Source: Tomocerus qinae (taxonomy: Eukaryota; Arthropoda; Collembola; Entomobryomorpha; Tomoceridae). Taken from it: a stretch of DNA of 64,000 bases. Each line of letters opens with the position of its first letter. The first letter of the stretch is position 1. The position numbers and the translations under genes were made by a program. The notes beneath the pieces are model-generated. The model was given only the letters and a program-made list of their open reading frames with translations. It ran no database searches and was not told where the DNA came from. The stretch is from positions 51,522,001 through 51,586,000 of the forward strand of contig CM034546.1 in the NCBI GenBank assembly GCA_020055645.1, in the 5' to 3' direction. Below are positions 1 to 11,548 of the stretch, in pieces.

Positions 1-744
1 TATTTTTTCATAAAGTCAACTAACTAGTATCTAACAAAGTATTTTTATATAGCAAGAACAACTTATTTTAGGTATACGTAATACTATGAACATTTCAGTT
101 ATGATATACAGACGGATAGATGGTCACTGACCCTAAAAAATATTGAATTCTTACTAACCGGAAAGTTTAGCTGAAGTATTCTGCCCGATCAAATATTTCT
201 CATCTTATTTTCAGTCAATTTCAATTTCTGATATAATATGTATGCCCTTACTAAAAGAAATGTCAGAGAAAAGCCTGAGAGCAAAGTATAGTATCTCGTT
301 ATTACTCTTGGAATGCATTTTTAATTGTCAAACAAATGTGCAATGGGCATTCAATCTAGTTCAATGAAGTCTACCTTTTTGATGCAATTCATTATTCATT
401 GCATGATACCTCAAGAATTGGCCAGTAATTCGATAATATTGTATACCGTCAGAAGTTTATTGAGGTATTTATTACATAAATGAACATGAAATTCACGAAA
501 TAAAATACTAAGGCAATACATTACTAGTAGATACGTATCAATTTGTAGTTTTTTGAAGACATTACACGTTAATAAATGTTTGACAAACTTCAGGCTAGAA
601 AATTTTTTATATTTTTATACTTTGAACAAGATTTACAAATAGTGCAAAGATAAAATGAAAATTGACACTAAAATTTCATGCCTGCCAACTCAAGCCTTGT
701 TATATTACCCTGTTTAAATTTACAGTCCAAAAATAACGAGATTT
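1..744. other. Intergenic, no gene seen
   Basis: AT-rich sequence downstream of lipocalin-like copy 1. I see no open frame, RNA gene or clear repeat here. It probably contains the 3' untranslated region of copy 1, which runs on the minus strand into this stretch. Confidence 0.5.
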
Positions 745-1611
745 TTAATATATTGCAGATGTGCAGTATTTTTCCTCATAAAGTTGTACAGTGTTGTCAT
801 CAGAAAATCCCAGTTTTGTAATGTGGTCGATGATAGTTTTAGTTTCTGCACCAGTGAAACTTTTGCTTAATGCCGAAGCAAGCCACCCAACTTCCCCATT
901 ACGAAAGCAAATGATTTCCACTATAAAGTTGGCATTGTCTGTATAGGAGATGTACGAACGGAACTTTTCATCTGCATAAATAGAAACACAATTAATTAAT
1001 TAAAATCTCTCTTAAAATTAGAATTAGAAAATCACTATGCTAGAAAGCCCATTAAAAAGTTGATACAATATTATTTTGTCTTTAAATGAAAACTTACGGT
1101 ACTTCGGGACGTCCGGGTTAGCAACGTCGCACATAAAAAGTAGAGGAAAATCTTTAGAGAATTTGCAATTCCAATTTGTAGTGAGATTCCCAAAACCAAA
1201 GAAATTTCCAGTGCTAGAGTCTCCAAATTCAGTTTGTTGAATCGTGTATGTTGAGCAAATACCATCAAAATTGTCAGATAATGAAAGTTTCTCTCCTTTG
1301 AGGTACTCTGCTAGATGTAGTCTTACGATGTCATTTCCCAGAATGCTGTGCACCCCGTCTAGTGCTTGTCCTTTAATTAACTAGCCAAACAAAGAAAATT
1401 CAGACAATTAATACAAATATTTATAGTTGTAATACATGGAATGTTTATTGGAGAATTAAGGATTCAATACCCAATCAAAATTGGTCTCATTTATTGGCCT
1501 AGGCTCAAAGCACAGATCAGCGAAATGTTTTTGAGAATCTTGACAAGTCGTCGAACAATTCCCGAATATCAGTAGAAGATTGAATACAACAAATTTTAAT
1601 AAAAAGTACAT
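745..1611 (-). CDS. Secreted lipocalin-like protein, array copy 1 (intact)
   Basis: Three exons: 1611-1471, 1380-1098 and 971-745, with GT-AG borders and phases 0 and 1, giving 216 residues. The start is the Met that opens a signal peptide (MYFLLKFVVFNLLLIFGNC). An in-frame upstream Met would put a basic stretch in front of it, so I prefer 1611. After the signal come conserved cysteines (DLCFEP, GIC, WNCKFSKD, FMC, IICF, KYC). The exon 1 ending LCFxPxP...FDW resembles the lipocalin N-terminal CP...FD motif. Exon 3 (SYISYTDN..IVEIICF..GEVGWLAS, then IIDHITKLGF and a last Cys) resembles the lipocalin TDY..Y....C...W..SR...C ending. The GxW signature itself is missing, so lipocalin is a fold-level inference. 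It would bind small hydrophobic ligands outside the cell. Four paralogs follow in tandem. Confidence 0.75.
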
Positions 1612-3075
1612 TTTCTCGTTTCTAAATCTGTTGATTAGTTTCTTTTTCTTTCCAACGTCAGATTGCAATGCAATTGATTATTTAGTTGCTATCCAGAGAG
1701 TGCAAACTGCATACTAGGAATAAATTTTCTAGTGAAGCATATTATATATACCTACACTGACTAACCTACCACAACCAAAAGAAAGTCTGGAGACTACTAC
1801 GTACATTCGTTATTCTCACCAATATCAATATCCTTACAAATATATAATAGAGATAGTAAATTGTAAAAATTAAAATATTTTAATTGCTATATAATTTGTT
1901 TAATAATATCCCTAATTCAACCACAAACCAGTTTTCCAGAAAGTATTTACTATCTAGCAAATACGTCATTACATTCTTCATCTAGATTTCAACTTCTAAA
2001 GAACTGACCTTCATGAAATGCTAATTGCACACAATAAAAATTGGTTTTAACAAATATAGTGCGTCAATTCCACTTAACTAAATCTTAATGTCTTCTATAC
2101 ATCACTTCTTCCATGGTACAAACGTATTATCTTTAAAATTAACATACCAATTTTATATAAATTATAGCGATGCAAATTAGATTAGTAGGTAGTTCAGTAT
2201 ATAGTAACATTTAGTAGGTGAATAAACAAAAACTGAAACTACTTGACTAAGAGGTAGAGAAAGAGTTGAGAGAAATAAATTTTTTGCCTGTGAGCAAAAA
2301 AGTAAAGCGTTGCCTTTTAATTTTATCACTTTAGCCACTGGCTACTGGCCACTGGCTTTTTTATCGGCTAAAATCCACTAAGATCAAAAGAAACCTGCTG
2401 CAATTTTTACAATTTTATATGCTTCGAAACTCCTTTAATGTCAACATACATTTATTGCAAGATTATACCATTTGCTATCTAGAACTGTCAGACCCAAATG
2501 TATCCTGATATACATATTTAAAAATCTCATGTGGATAAACGAAGTGGGCACTGTAAACCATCTTCAATTTCAGCACATATAATATTATGGTATATATATC
2601 ATTAATGTTTGGAATGCTTACTTATTACTTGTTTTGTTATCGTATTATTCAAGAATAATAATAATATGATAACATTTGTGACTGATCCATCTCGATTGAA
2701 GTTTTCAGACACTGCACTTTTGAAAGTCTGGATGCTCCATAAAAGCTAAACAATCAAAAAATTGAATTTATTACTATATAATGCTAGCACTTATTATGTA
2801 TCTAATTGTAGAAACCTATTATAAATAGATTTGTTTACTACAAATCTTAAATCAAATCATCGAAAAATCAATAGATCATTGGAAATTTTGGTTTACGTAA
2901 TTCAATAATGCAATTCAGACGAAAAAATTTGTTTCAAAGAAGTTAAATTCCAACATAAATGCCATGAAAATGTAGTTAAAGTCGTAAAACTTATAAAATT
3001 ATATTTAATTATATTTATTTCTTTCACAAGTTTTTGTTTTTTAATTATATTTTGTAGGGAAGGTAATAAATATAT
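1612..3075. other. Spacer between lipocalin-like copies 1 and 2
   Basis: It holds the copy 1 promoter at its left end and otherwise AT-rich sequence without a convincing open frame. A short local repeat of the type actggctactggcc lies near 2335-2360. No RNA gene or transposon end was recognised. Confidence 0.5.
1743..1750 (-). promoter_or_regulatory. TATA box of lipocalin-like copy 1
   Basis: Read on the minus strand this is TATATATA, 132 bases upstream of the start codon. Copies 3 and 5 have a TATA element at a similar distance (107 and 122 bases), which supports a conserved core promoter. Confidence 0.45.
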
Positions 3076-3914
3076 TCAAGACTTTTTCTCATACAATGTC
3101 ACAGTGTTCAGTGTCCACGTAACATCATTAGAAAACCCTAATGATGTTACGTGGTCGATGATAGTTTTCTTTTCTGCATCAGTGAAACTTTTGCTTATTG
3201 CCGAAGCAGCCCACCCAACTTGTCCATTTGCATGGCAAATAACTTCCACTATGTAATTTCTATTATCTGTGTAGGAGATGTAGGAGTTGAAATTTTCATC
3301 TTCATAAAAATAAACAAATTAAATATTACAAAATTTTAGAAAACATACTAGTTAGTACCTAAAATGATTCTATAGTTATTATAAACAATTGGTCGCATTT
3401 TTGTTAATGATTAAAATAACCATTTACGATATTTTGTGACACCTGGATTAACATAGTAACAAATTAAAAGAAGTGGGGAAATCCTTAGAGAATTTACAAC
3501 CCCAAATCGTAGTGAGATTTCCGAAACCAGAAAAGTTCCTTACGTTAAACAAATATCATCGAAATTGTCAGATAATTGGAACAACTCCCTTTTAAGAGCT
3601 TCTGCTTGGTGAAGTCTGGTAACGTCATTTCCCAAAATGGCATGCAATCCATTTGTTCCTTGTCTTGCAATTAACTGCTCATACGAAGTGAATATAAATG
3701 TTGATTGATTACAGTTTCTTTTATAGAAGTTGTGAATATTTTGACAAATAGTAAAAATTCAAACATACCCAATCAAAATCCTTTACTGACATTGGCAATG
3801 GTTCAGGTCCAAAAAAAAATTAGCGTAATGCTTCTGAGAATCTTTACATGTTGTGGAGCAATTGCCGAAGATAAATAGAAAGTTAAATATCACAGACATT
3901 AATAAAAGATACAC
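3076..3914 (-). pseudogene. Lipocalin-like array copy 2, degraded
   Basis: The same three exon blocks as its neighbours are present (about 3914-3768, 3663-3427, 3300-3076), but the gene is broken in several independent ways. The start codon is GTG where the paralogs have ATG. Exon 1 has lost one base in a T-run after HYAN, which shifts the frame into a stop. Exon 2 lacks the variable segment found after GICLT and meets a TAA there, and it carries an extra C in the FSKDFP stretch. In exon 3 the final cysteine codon TGT has become TGA. Exon 3 is otherwise open. The amount of damage argues for an old pseudogene rather than a sequencing error. Confidence 0.85.
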
Positions 3915-6213
3915 ATATTCAAATTTTTGGCAAACGATTTAAATCTTAAGTACAATGCTACACTGCTCTAGGTTACGATAAATCAAGAATAGATACTGGA
4001 AATGGAAATAAAAGATCAGATACTAGAATTTAAGTTATTTAAATAAATTATTATATTTAAATTATTATTTAAACTATTAAACCAATTTTGGGTTACATAG
4101 TTTCCTGGTCTAGGTTAACCAAGAACAGATACTGAAAATGAATATATTATTTTGACGTTTATATATAAACCTGTGCGGAAATTCAAACTGCAGTTGCTAC
4201 TATAATATCAATGAGAATATTATCGATTACTCCTATATTTATTTTGTACATGAAATGATTATTATTGCACTTATCATTGCATTATTGCATCGTTTAATAC
4301 TATGGGTAGTTATCAAACACGGAAATATAATTAGTTATATTATGTATAAAGTGTGATAATAAAATAAAATGTGCATATCCGTGTTCATTATTAGTTCGAG
4401 TGGTAAACTATATACTTAATACTTACCAGCATACAGCACTAAGTCCAGTAGCTAAAATAGGAGTTACTAAATTAATTTAGCCATTGATCAAAGTAAAAAC
4501 TAGATTCCTACTTACTTAGCTTTGTACTGGTTACAAAATAATATAAAATGAAGTAAATCCAAGATTAATGCATCACTTTTAAGCTCTGTAAGATTTTAAT
4601 CGGGCAAGTCATCATTTTGTATATGATTATGTCTTGTGAGTTAAACATATAAACAGAGATGGTTTGAAGACCATGCAGGTTACATTATTTAGGGTTTAGA
4701 TAAGGTGTGATCCAAGTTTTAAGATATACAATTTAGCCAAATTTGTAATCATTGATCTTGAAGGAAACAGAACATGGTAAAGGTGTGGCTACATATCACT
4801 GCTTCTAATAAATGTATTAACAACAATTGTGTTACAGTCTGGAACTCCTCTACAAGGACTACTAATAAGACTATTAACGTTAAACATCATAGTAACAAAA
4901 TATTATCATCCCATCAAATAGGAAAAAATTGCTTTAGTAGGTCCCTTAAGTAAATTATCGTCCCTTAAGGAACCATTTAGCTAAAATGCACTTTTGTTTG
5001 ATGCATTCGTGCACAAGTGCATTTAGACTATTTCGTAAACAAGAAGTGCAATGAGAATTGAGGCTCAATGGATGCAAAACGGACGATATGTAATTATTAG
5101 ACGTTTAAGAAGCCAAATATGCATGATATTACTTTAGGTCATGCATTTATGTAAATTCAATAACATTATCGTTTGTCAACATTGCACTTATATGTCATGT
5201 TTTTACTTCGAGCTTGTTCTCATAACAACTTATTCTTATATGATAGTATAACATTAGTTATTACGCCATGCTAAAAAGAAATCAAATGCCAAGTGTTACT
5301 GCAACATATAGTTTTAATATGTGATGTGAACATTAGCTTATAAACAACTTTTTTAATACTGCATACTCACTCACTTCCTTTTCAAAACAAATACCTAATA
5401 ATTTTTCACAAGCAATCTATAAATATTTCTGGAAAAAATTAATTCCAAATATGTAGTGTAATATTATTGTCCCTTAGGTATCAATTACGCTATGTTAAAT
5501 TTCAGTTTGGTGACTTAAGATGGCCCAAAATCAAAAAATTTCAATTTTCCTTGGATTAGAAAAAGATGACAATTGAATTTTTTCATTTGGGGTTATCTTA
5601 AGTCACCCATTTACGAAACCAGACCTCAAGACATTGCTGAATGCAAGCATTGTATGTAGCCCGAGTTGCAAGGATTACCACGATGAAACTCTTTAACTTT
5701 TTAAACTTACTGGGATAGGCGAATATAAAAGGTAGTTACATAGAGAATTTGCAAAATTTAAGAAATTAAAATACATGGAAAAATCCCTTATGTAACTAAC
5801 CATGTAGAATCCTATAGAACAGTTTTATTTAGAACCAATTTTATGTAAAAAATTTCCTTATTTTTAAAAATGCCACACTCAGAAATAAACGGCCTCCAGT
5901 CAGCCAGTAGTAAATTAATTTAGTACAAATGTCTCCTTTTTCTGTGTTAAGATTAGTTATCCAGGGTTAAAATGCAGATGAAAATATAATTTTCAAACAA
6001 GTTAAATTTATGTTTCAACATGAGTCATCCAAATGGAATTAAAGTTGTAAAATTTAAAAAAATTATATTTATTATTTATTATAAAAATTTCATGTTTATA
6101 TTATACATGTTATTTATAGTATTTTTATTTCATGTATATATTTTTATTTTAAGTAATTTATTTATAAATAATTATTTACATTTTAATTTGTAGCGGTGGG
6201 AATTTATAAATAT
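3915..6213. other. Spacer between lipocalin-like copies 2 and 3
   Basis: It contains the copy 2 promoter remnant: a TATA-like run at 4158-4168, now about 245 bases from the old start because the segment tctaggtt...agatact is locally duplicated. From about 4120 to 5460 the sequence is clearly homologous to the spacer after copy 3 (7150-8141 continued at 12983-13200). A small hairpin sits at 5509-5607. No cellular gene is visible. Confidence 0.6.
5509..5607. repeat. Small hairpin repeat (MITE-like)
   Basis: Two arms of about 37 bases, beginning ggtgacttaagat and ending with its complement atcttaagtcacc, face each other around a short loop. It has no coding capacity. The flanks show no certain target duplication, so the transposon class is open. 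Confidence 0.5.
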
Positions 6214-7087
6214 TTATTTTGTTTCAGTTGAACAAGACTTTTCTTCATACATTGTTACAGCATTCTCACTAGAAAACCCTAATGATGTTACATGGTCGAT
6301 GATAGTTTTCTTTTCTGCATCAGTGAAACTTCTGCTTATTGCCGAAGCAACCCACCCAACTTGTCCATTTGGATAGCAAACAATCTCCACTAAATAGTTG
6401 CTGTTATCCGTGTAGGAGAGGTAGGTGTTGAAATTTTCATCTTTATAAAAACAAACAAATTAAACATTGCAAGACTTTAGAAAACATATTAGTAGTGATT
6501 ATATATCTATTATAAAATTATAAACAATATTTTGTTAAGGATTACATAAAAACACTTACGATATTTTGTGACTCCTGGATTAACATCATCACAAATCAAA
6601 AGAAGTGGGAAATCTTTAGAAAATTTACAATTCCAAGTCGAAGTGAGATTTCCAAAACCAGAAAAGGTCCCTATGTTTGTTTCATTGTCGGAAGTGTTGG
6701 TATTTATCGTAGCAGTTAAGCAAATACCATCGAAATTGTCAGATAGCTGAAGCAACTCTCCTTTAAGGGCTTCAGCTTGATGAAGTCGGGTAATGTCATT
6801 TCCCAAAATGGCATGTAATCCATCTGTTGCTTGTTTTGTAATTAACTGCGTATACCAAGTGAATATTATGTTGATTACAGTTGTTCAGTTACTATTAGAT
6901 TATAAAAATTTTGATGACAATGGAAATAGTAAAAATGCTAACATACCCAATCAAAATCCGTAATTTGTAAGGGTTCGGGTGTAAAACAAAGATTAGCGTA
7001 ATGCTTCTGAGAATTTTTACATGTTGTTGAACAATTTCCAAAGATAAATAGGAGATTAAATATCACAGATATTAATAGAAAATACAT
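6214..7087 (-). CDS. Secreted lipocalin-like protein, array copy 3 (intact)
   Basis: Exons 7087-6947, 6845-6560 and 6440-6214 (141, 286 and 227 bases, phases 0 and 1) give 217 residues. The first 141 bases encode a signal peptide (MYFLLISVIFNLLFIFGNC) and the LCFTPEPLQITDFDW block. Exon 2 has GLHAILGNDITRLHQAE, then SDNFDGIC, an N-rich variable loop, and FSGFGNLTSTWNCKFSKDF. Exon 3 ends SCSTETK. The conserved cysteines and the YLSYTDN..LVEIVC and GWVASAISRSFTDAEK blocks match copies 1 and 5. The variable loop after the GIC cysteine differs most between copies, including Asn-X-Ser/Thr sites, so it may be the ligand-facing or surface-exposed part. The family name is inferred, as for copy 1. Confidence 0.75.
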
Positions 7088-7193
7088 TGTTTAAATTATT
7101 TGGCAATGAAATTAAATTTTAGGTAATACTTTACTGCTCTAGGTTGCGATAAATCAAGAATAGATACTGGAAATTAATATTTTGTTTTGAAGT

Positions 7194-7203
7194 TTATATA
7201 TAA
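7194..7203 (-). promoter_or_regulatory. TATA box of lipocalin-like copy 3
   Basis: The minus strand reads TTTATATATAAA here, 107 bases upstream of the copy 3 start. The surrounding block is shared with the copy 2 promoter near 4160. Confidence 0.5.
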
Positions 7204-8141
7204 ACCCTTACGGAAGTATAAAATGCAATCACTGTTACAAGGCCCGAACGTTATCGATTATTCCAACCAAAGTATATTGCACGTGAAATAATTATTGTTA
7301 TTGTAACATAATTCTTTTAGTAATATTTATGCTAAGATAAAAATGGGCAATTATCAAACATAAAATAATAATATGTATTAAGTTTGATAAAAAATAAAAT
7401 GTACATGACTCAGTCGTGTATGTATGTGCATTATTGATCAAATGGTAAACCACTTATCAACACGCAACACAAAGTCCTGCATCCAGTATCTAAAAATATG
7501 AGGTACTAAATTAATTTATCCAGTTATCAAAAAACCAGATTGCTACTTACTTAGTTTTTACTGGTTATAATAGTATGATATAAATAAAAGGAATCCCATA
7601 GGAACAATGCCAGACTTATTTTTGCTCCTTACGATTTTTGATCGCGAAAATTATCATTTATGCTGGACATGCTTATAAATGGAGAGGATTTGAAGAAAAG
7701 GATAATTTAAAACTTAGACAAGATATCATTCAAGTTTTAAGATATACAATTTAGCCAATTTTGTAATTATTGATCTTAAATAAAACAGAACATGGTAAAG
7801 GTGTGGCTGCATAGCACTGCTTATTAAAATATGTATTCACTACATTTGTACAACAGTCTGGAACACCTTTTGCAAGGCTAACTAATAAGTATATAAACGT
7901 TAAGCATATAAGTAACCTGCCATTATCAACCCATCAGATAAAAAAACAGTGTTAGTAGGTAAAGATTATATATATTTATCATACTTTTAAGAAGTCAATA
8001 TACATGAAGTTACTTTAGGTCACGGATCTATGCATTTATGTAAATTCAATAATATTATCATTTGCTAACATTGCACTTGCTTATGTCACGTTTTTACTTA
8101 GAACCTGTTTTCATACAATTCTTACATGAGAATACCTTAAG
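7204..8141. other. Spacer upstream of copy 3, up to the DIRS insertion
   Basis: This is a duplicated block. It parallels 4170-5256, with shared stretches such as acatggtaaaggtgtggct and tgcatttatgtaaattcaat. It is interrupted at 8142 by the DIRS element and resumes at 12983. No gene seen. Confidence 0.6.
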
Positions 8142-8153
8142 TTATGTCCTATT

Positions 8154-8279
8154 ACTCGTTTTCCACATTTACACATGTAGTACTATTGTTAGGTACTCAC
8201 CTTTCACACATTTTTAAAGCTTATTAAAGCTAAAAAACCTAAACCCTGCTACCTTACTGTGCCGCCAATACTCTTCATC
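8154..8279 (+). repeat. DIRS left inverted terminal repeat
   Basis: It begins actcgttttccacattt and ends gccaatactcttcat. The reverse complement lies at 12802-12926 with almost no differences. Confidence 0.9.
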
Positions 8280-8583
8280 TTTTGTTTGTGTGCTCCACCG
8301 ATCGCACGTACCCTGACCGGGTCCTGAAAATATCCGATTTTCACATCGATTTTCTTAAAAGGGACCCTTCGGTAAGTAATATTTATACTAATTAAGACTG
8401 TGGCCGCCCGAAAAGGTATTAATTGTAAAAATTAATGTTTATTTATCACTAAAAAAGTGCATTGCTAATTTGATGATTGAATATTAGCTTTCCAATATGG
8501 CGGACGCTGGTCTGCATCATATTACCTTTCATTAATAAATAACTAATTTGTCGAACGTCTAGCTTTGTGTTGCTTTCAGCACT

Positions 8584-9642
8584 ATGTGTAAACATCGCCA
8601 TAGGAGATCATCATCTCGAAGCTCAGATATTTCATCCTTGAAAGGAGAAGTTGAAAGATTAAAAAATATCGTGAAATCCATTGCTGGTGACAGAAGACGT
8701 AGGTCTCAGTCACGCAGAACTTCAGCTTCTCCAACATCACGAAGTTATTCTACTGACTCGGATAGAAGCAGATCGCGTAGTCGATCAAGGCGGTCTGAAT
8801 ATTCAGAAGCCTCTAAGTCCTACATCGAAAACAAATTCGATGGTAGAGCAAAGTCAAACAGTGCAAATGGTGAAGAGTCCGAAGATGTATTAATCATACA
8901 TGAAGACTTGGACGATAAGACTAAAGAAATATTGGGTACACCACCTACTAAACCAGTTGAATTCGGCCTTCCCTTGCATAAAGAGATATCAGCCAGATGG
9001 GAACCATTGGCTACTCAGGGACTCAAGTATGATGACTTAAAGGATTTGTTGGCCAAAAATCCAGTCCCAGAAAACTGCACTCTCATCTCTGCTCCGATGC
9101 TGAATGTGGAAGTAAAAGCCGTGTCAACGGACTTCTGTAACGAAAGAGATACCGAAATATTTAAATTGCAGCACCAAAATGCGTGTGCAATCAGTATCAT
9201 TGGTTCAGTAATGACCTCGGTAATCAAATCAAAAGAATCAATTAAGGGGGACATGAAAGAAGTTTTATTGTCTGGCCTGAACGATTCATCTAAACTTCTC
9301 TGCGATTTGCAGCATAAGCTTTCTAAGCGAAGAAAAAATTTGCTCTCGTCCAACATAAAATCTAAAATAATGAAATCAGCTGTGACTGACAGTCAAATTG
9401 ACAAATTTCTTTTTGGTTCTGATTTCGACAAAAAGATTAAACATGAAGAGGATATGGAGAAGCTGGGGAAAAATTTTGTACCAAGATCACAGAAGCCTAA
9501 GTCACAATATGAAAAGCCTAGAGCTCGCTCTAATGTGCAAACTTCAAAGCGAAGTTCTTTAAACTGGCAAGGCCCCTCCCGATCTTCTCGGAAAACTCCG
9601 AATCAATACAACCGGAGGGGCAACTACCGATCCAAACACTAA
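8584..9642 (+). CDS. gag: DIRS gag-like protein
   Basis: A 352-residue open frame from an ATG just inside the left terminal repeat. The N-terminus is rich in Arg-Ser (RRSSSRSS, RSRSRSRSRR) with a short predicted coiled segment (LKGEVERLKNIVK). The C-terminus is strongly basic with RSS and RGNYR tracts. This matches DIRS-type gag proteins, which have a charged, low-complexity nucleic-acid-binding tail and no CCHC knuckle. The final part overlaps the pol frame, which lies -1 relative to it, so pol is probably made by frameshifting or by internal initiation. Confidence 0.8.
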   Translation: MCKHRHRRSSSRSSDISSLKGEVERLKNIVKSIAGDRRRRSQSRRTSASPTSRSYSTDSDRSRSRSRSRRSEYSEASKSYIENKFDGRAKSNSANGEESEDVLIIHEDLDDKTKEILGTPPTKPVEFGLPLHKEISARWEPLATQGLKYDDLKDLLAKNPVPENCTLISAPMLNVEVKAVSTDFCNERDTEIFKLQHQNACAISIIGSVMTSVIKSKESIKGDMKEVLLSGLNDSSKLLCDLQHKLSKRRKNLLSSNIKSKIMKSAVTDSQIDKFLFGSDFDKKIKHEEDMEKLGKNFVPRSQKPKSQYEKPRARSNVQTSKRSSLNWQGPSRSSRKTPNQYNRRGNYRSKH

Positions 9643-9725
9643 GCAGTTCGCCAGAAGTAAGTAAACATGGAGGTAGACTAAAATATTTTGTCAACAAATG
9701 GGGTGCTTTAACAAAAGACCCAATC

Positions 9726-11534
9726 GTGTTGCAAATAGTGAAAGGATATCATTTGCCTTTTCTTTCATTGCCAAGACAAACCAAGGTTCCTAGATCTACC
9801 ACTATTTCAGATCATTTGAAAATGGAAAAGTCCATATCTGATCTTTTAAGTCTGAATGCAATAGAAGAGTGTATGCCTGTTGAAGGAAGTTTTTTCTCTC
9901 CCATATTTCTAGTACCGAAACTAAATGGCACGCAGAGGTTTATACTAAATCTTAAAAGGCTCAATAGATTTTTAAAAGCAAGTCATTTTAAAATGGAGGA
10001 TTATCGCACTGTTAAGCAGCTGATCTTTCCTAATTGCTATTTTGCATCGATTGATCTAAAAGATGCGTACTTTTTAATTCCAATTTATGAAGGACATAAA
10101 AAGTACTTATCGTTTAAGTGGAACGGGAAATATTACAATTTTGTGTGTCTGCCATTTGGTTTGGGATCAGCACCCAGAACATTCACAAAGTTGATGAAAC
10201 CAGTAATTGAAGCTCTGAGAAAACGCAACATTCTTTGCTGTATTTACTTGGACGATATTCTCATCATTGCAAAGAATAGTTTTGAATGTGAAAATTCTGT
10301 AAAAATTACAATGGCATTATTAGAAAGCTTGGGTTTCATTATAAACAGAAATAAGTCAATTCTTATACCAACACAAGAAATTACTTATTTGGGATTTACT
10401 TTCAACTCTGTGGAAATGACATGTTCTTTGCCCAAAAATAAAAAGGACAAAATTCAAAATATGTGCCTAAAGATACAAAGTGCAAATATTCTGAAGATCA
10501 GAAAATTTGCCGAACTCATTGGGACACTTGTTGCAGCTTGTCCTGCAGTCGCTTATGGGCTTCTGTACACCAGGAAACTTGAGAGAATAAAAGTACTTGC
10601 ATTACAATCGTGTAACGGTTCTTTTGAAGGTCAAATTAAAATAACCAAGGAAATTAAAAATGACTGCCAGTGGTGGTTTGAGAATATTCAAAACTCTACG
10701 AGCAAAATATCCAACGATGAATTTGAAACAGAAATTTTCACAGATGCCTCCACTACTGGTTGGGGTGTTTATTGTAATGGGCAGAAAAGTAACGGGTTTT
10801 GGTCAGAAAAAGAGAAAGTACATTCTATTAATTATTTGGAATTATTGGCCGTACTTTACGGTCTCCAAACTTTTGCAGACAATTTAGAATGCTGTCAAGT
10901 TCTGCTAAGAATTGACAACAAGACTGCAATATCCTATGTTAACCGTATGGGGGGTTGTAGGTTTCCTAAGTATAATGATTTAGCTAGGCTCATTTGGAAT
11001 TTTTCCGAAAAAAGAAATATTATGTTAAAGGCCTCATATATTCCTTCAAAGGAAAATTTTGAAGCTGATAAAGAGTCTAGAAAAGATGCCTCTACTACTG
11101 AATACGAACTAAATAATAAGTATTTTTCTTTATTAACCAGCGCTATTTGGTTCCCTGAAATTGACATATTTGCATCTTCCAATAACACAAAATGTAAAAA
11201 GTTTATTTCGTGGCATAAAGATCCCAAATGTTGGAAAGTGGATGCATTTACCACATCCTGGAAGGAGATGCAATTCTATGCATTTCTTCCATTTTCTTTA
11301 ATATTAAGATGTTTAAAGAAAATAAAATCAGAACAAAGCACTGGCATTGTTGTAGTGCCCTACTGGCCATCTCAGCCTTGGTTTCCAATATTCATGGAAA
11401 TGGTAGTATCTGAATTAGTTTTTATGGGACCTGCTAATGATCTTCTTTTATTGAACAATAGAAATCACAATGTGAACAAGAACCTTACCCTGGTGGGAGG
11501 ACTCTTATCAGGAAATCACTACTCGCCCAATTAG
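9726..11534 (+). CDS. pol: DIRS reverse transcriptase / RNase H
   Basis: The frame is open from within the end of gag (in-frame text HGGRLKYFVNKWG precedes 9726) to 11534, with no ATG at its head. The reverse transcriptase shows FILNLKRLN, SIDLKDAYF, LPFGLGSAP and the catalytic YLDD box at about 10249. RNase H follows with TDASTTGWG, LELLAVLYG, RIDNKTA and a final ADKESR acidic residue. After it comes the DIRS-typical block IDIFASSNN...DAFTTSWKE..FYAFLPFSLI...PYWPSQPWFP. The last bases overlap the recombinase frame, which is again -1. It would copy the RNA into the circular DNA used for integration. Confidence 0.92.
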   Translation: MLQIVKGYHLPFLSLPRQTKVPRSTTISDHLKMEKSISDLLSLNAIEECMPVEGSFFSPIFLVPKLNGTQRFILNLKRLNRFLKASHFKMEDYRTVKQLIFPNCYFASIDLKDAYFLIPIYEGHKKYLSFKWNGKYYNFVCLPFGLGSAPRTFTKLMKPVIEALRKRNILCCIYLDDILIIAKNSFECENSVKITMALLESLGFIINRNKSILIPTQEITYLGFTFNSVEMTCSLPKNKKDKIQNMCLKIQSANILKIRKFAELIGTLVAACPAVAYGLLYTRKLERIKVLALQSCNGSFEGQIKITKEIKNDCQWWFENIQNSTSKISNDEFETEIFTDASTTGWGVYCNGQKSNGFWSEKEKVHSINYLELLAVLYGLQTFADNLECCQVLLRIDNKTAISYVNRMGGCRFPKYNDLARLIWNFSEKRNIMLKASYIPSKENFEADKESRKDASTTEYELNNKYFSLLTSAIWFPEIDIFASSNNTKCKKFISWHKDPKCWKVDAFTTSWKEMQFYAFLPFSLILRCLKKIKSEQSTGIVVVPYWPSQPWFPIFMEMVVSELVFMGPANDLLLLNNRNHNVNKNLTLVGGLLSGNHYSPN

Positions 11535-11548
11535 TACCAGAATCTAGT

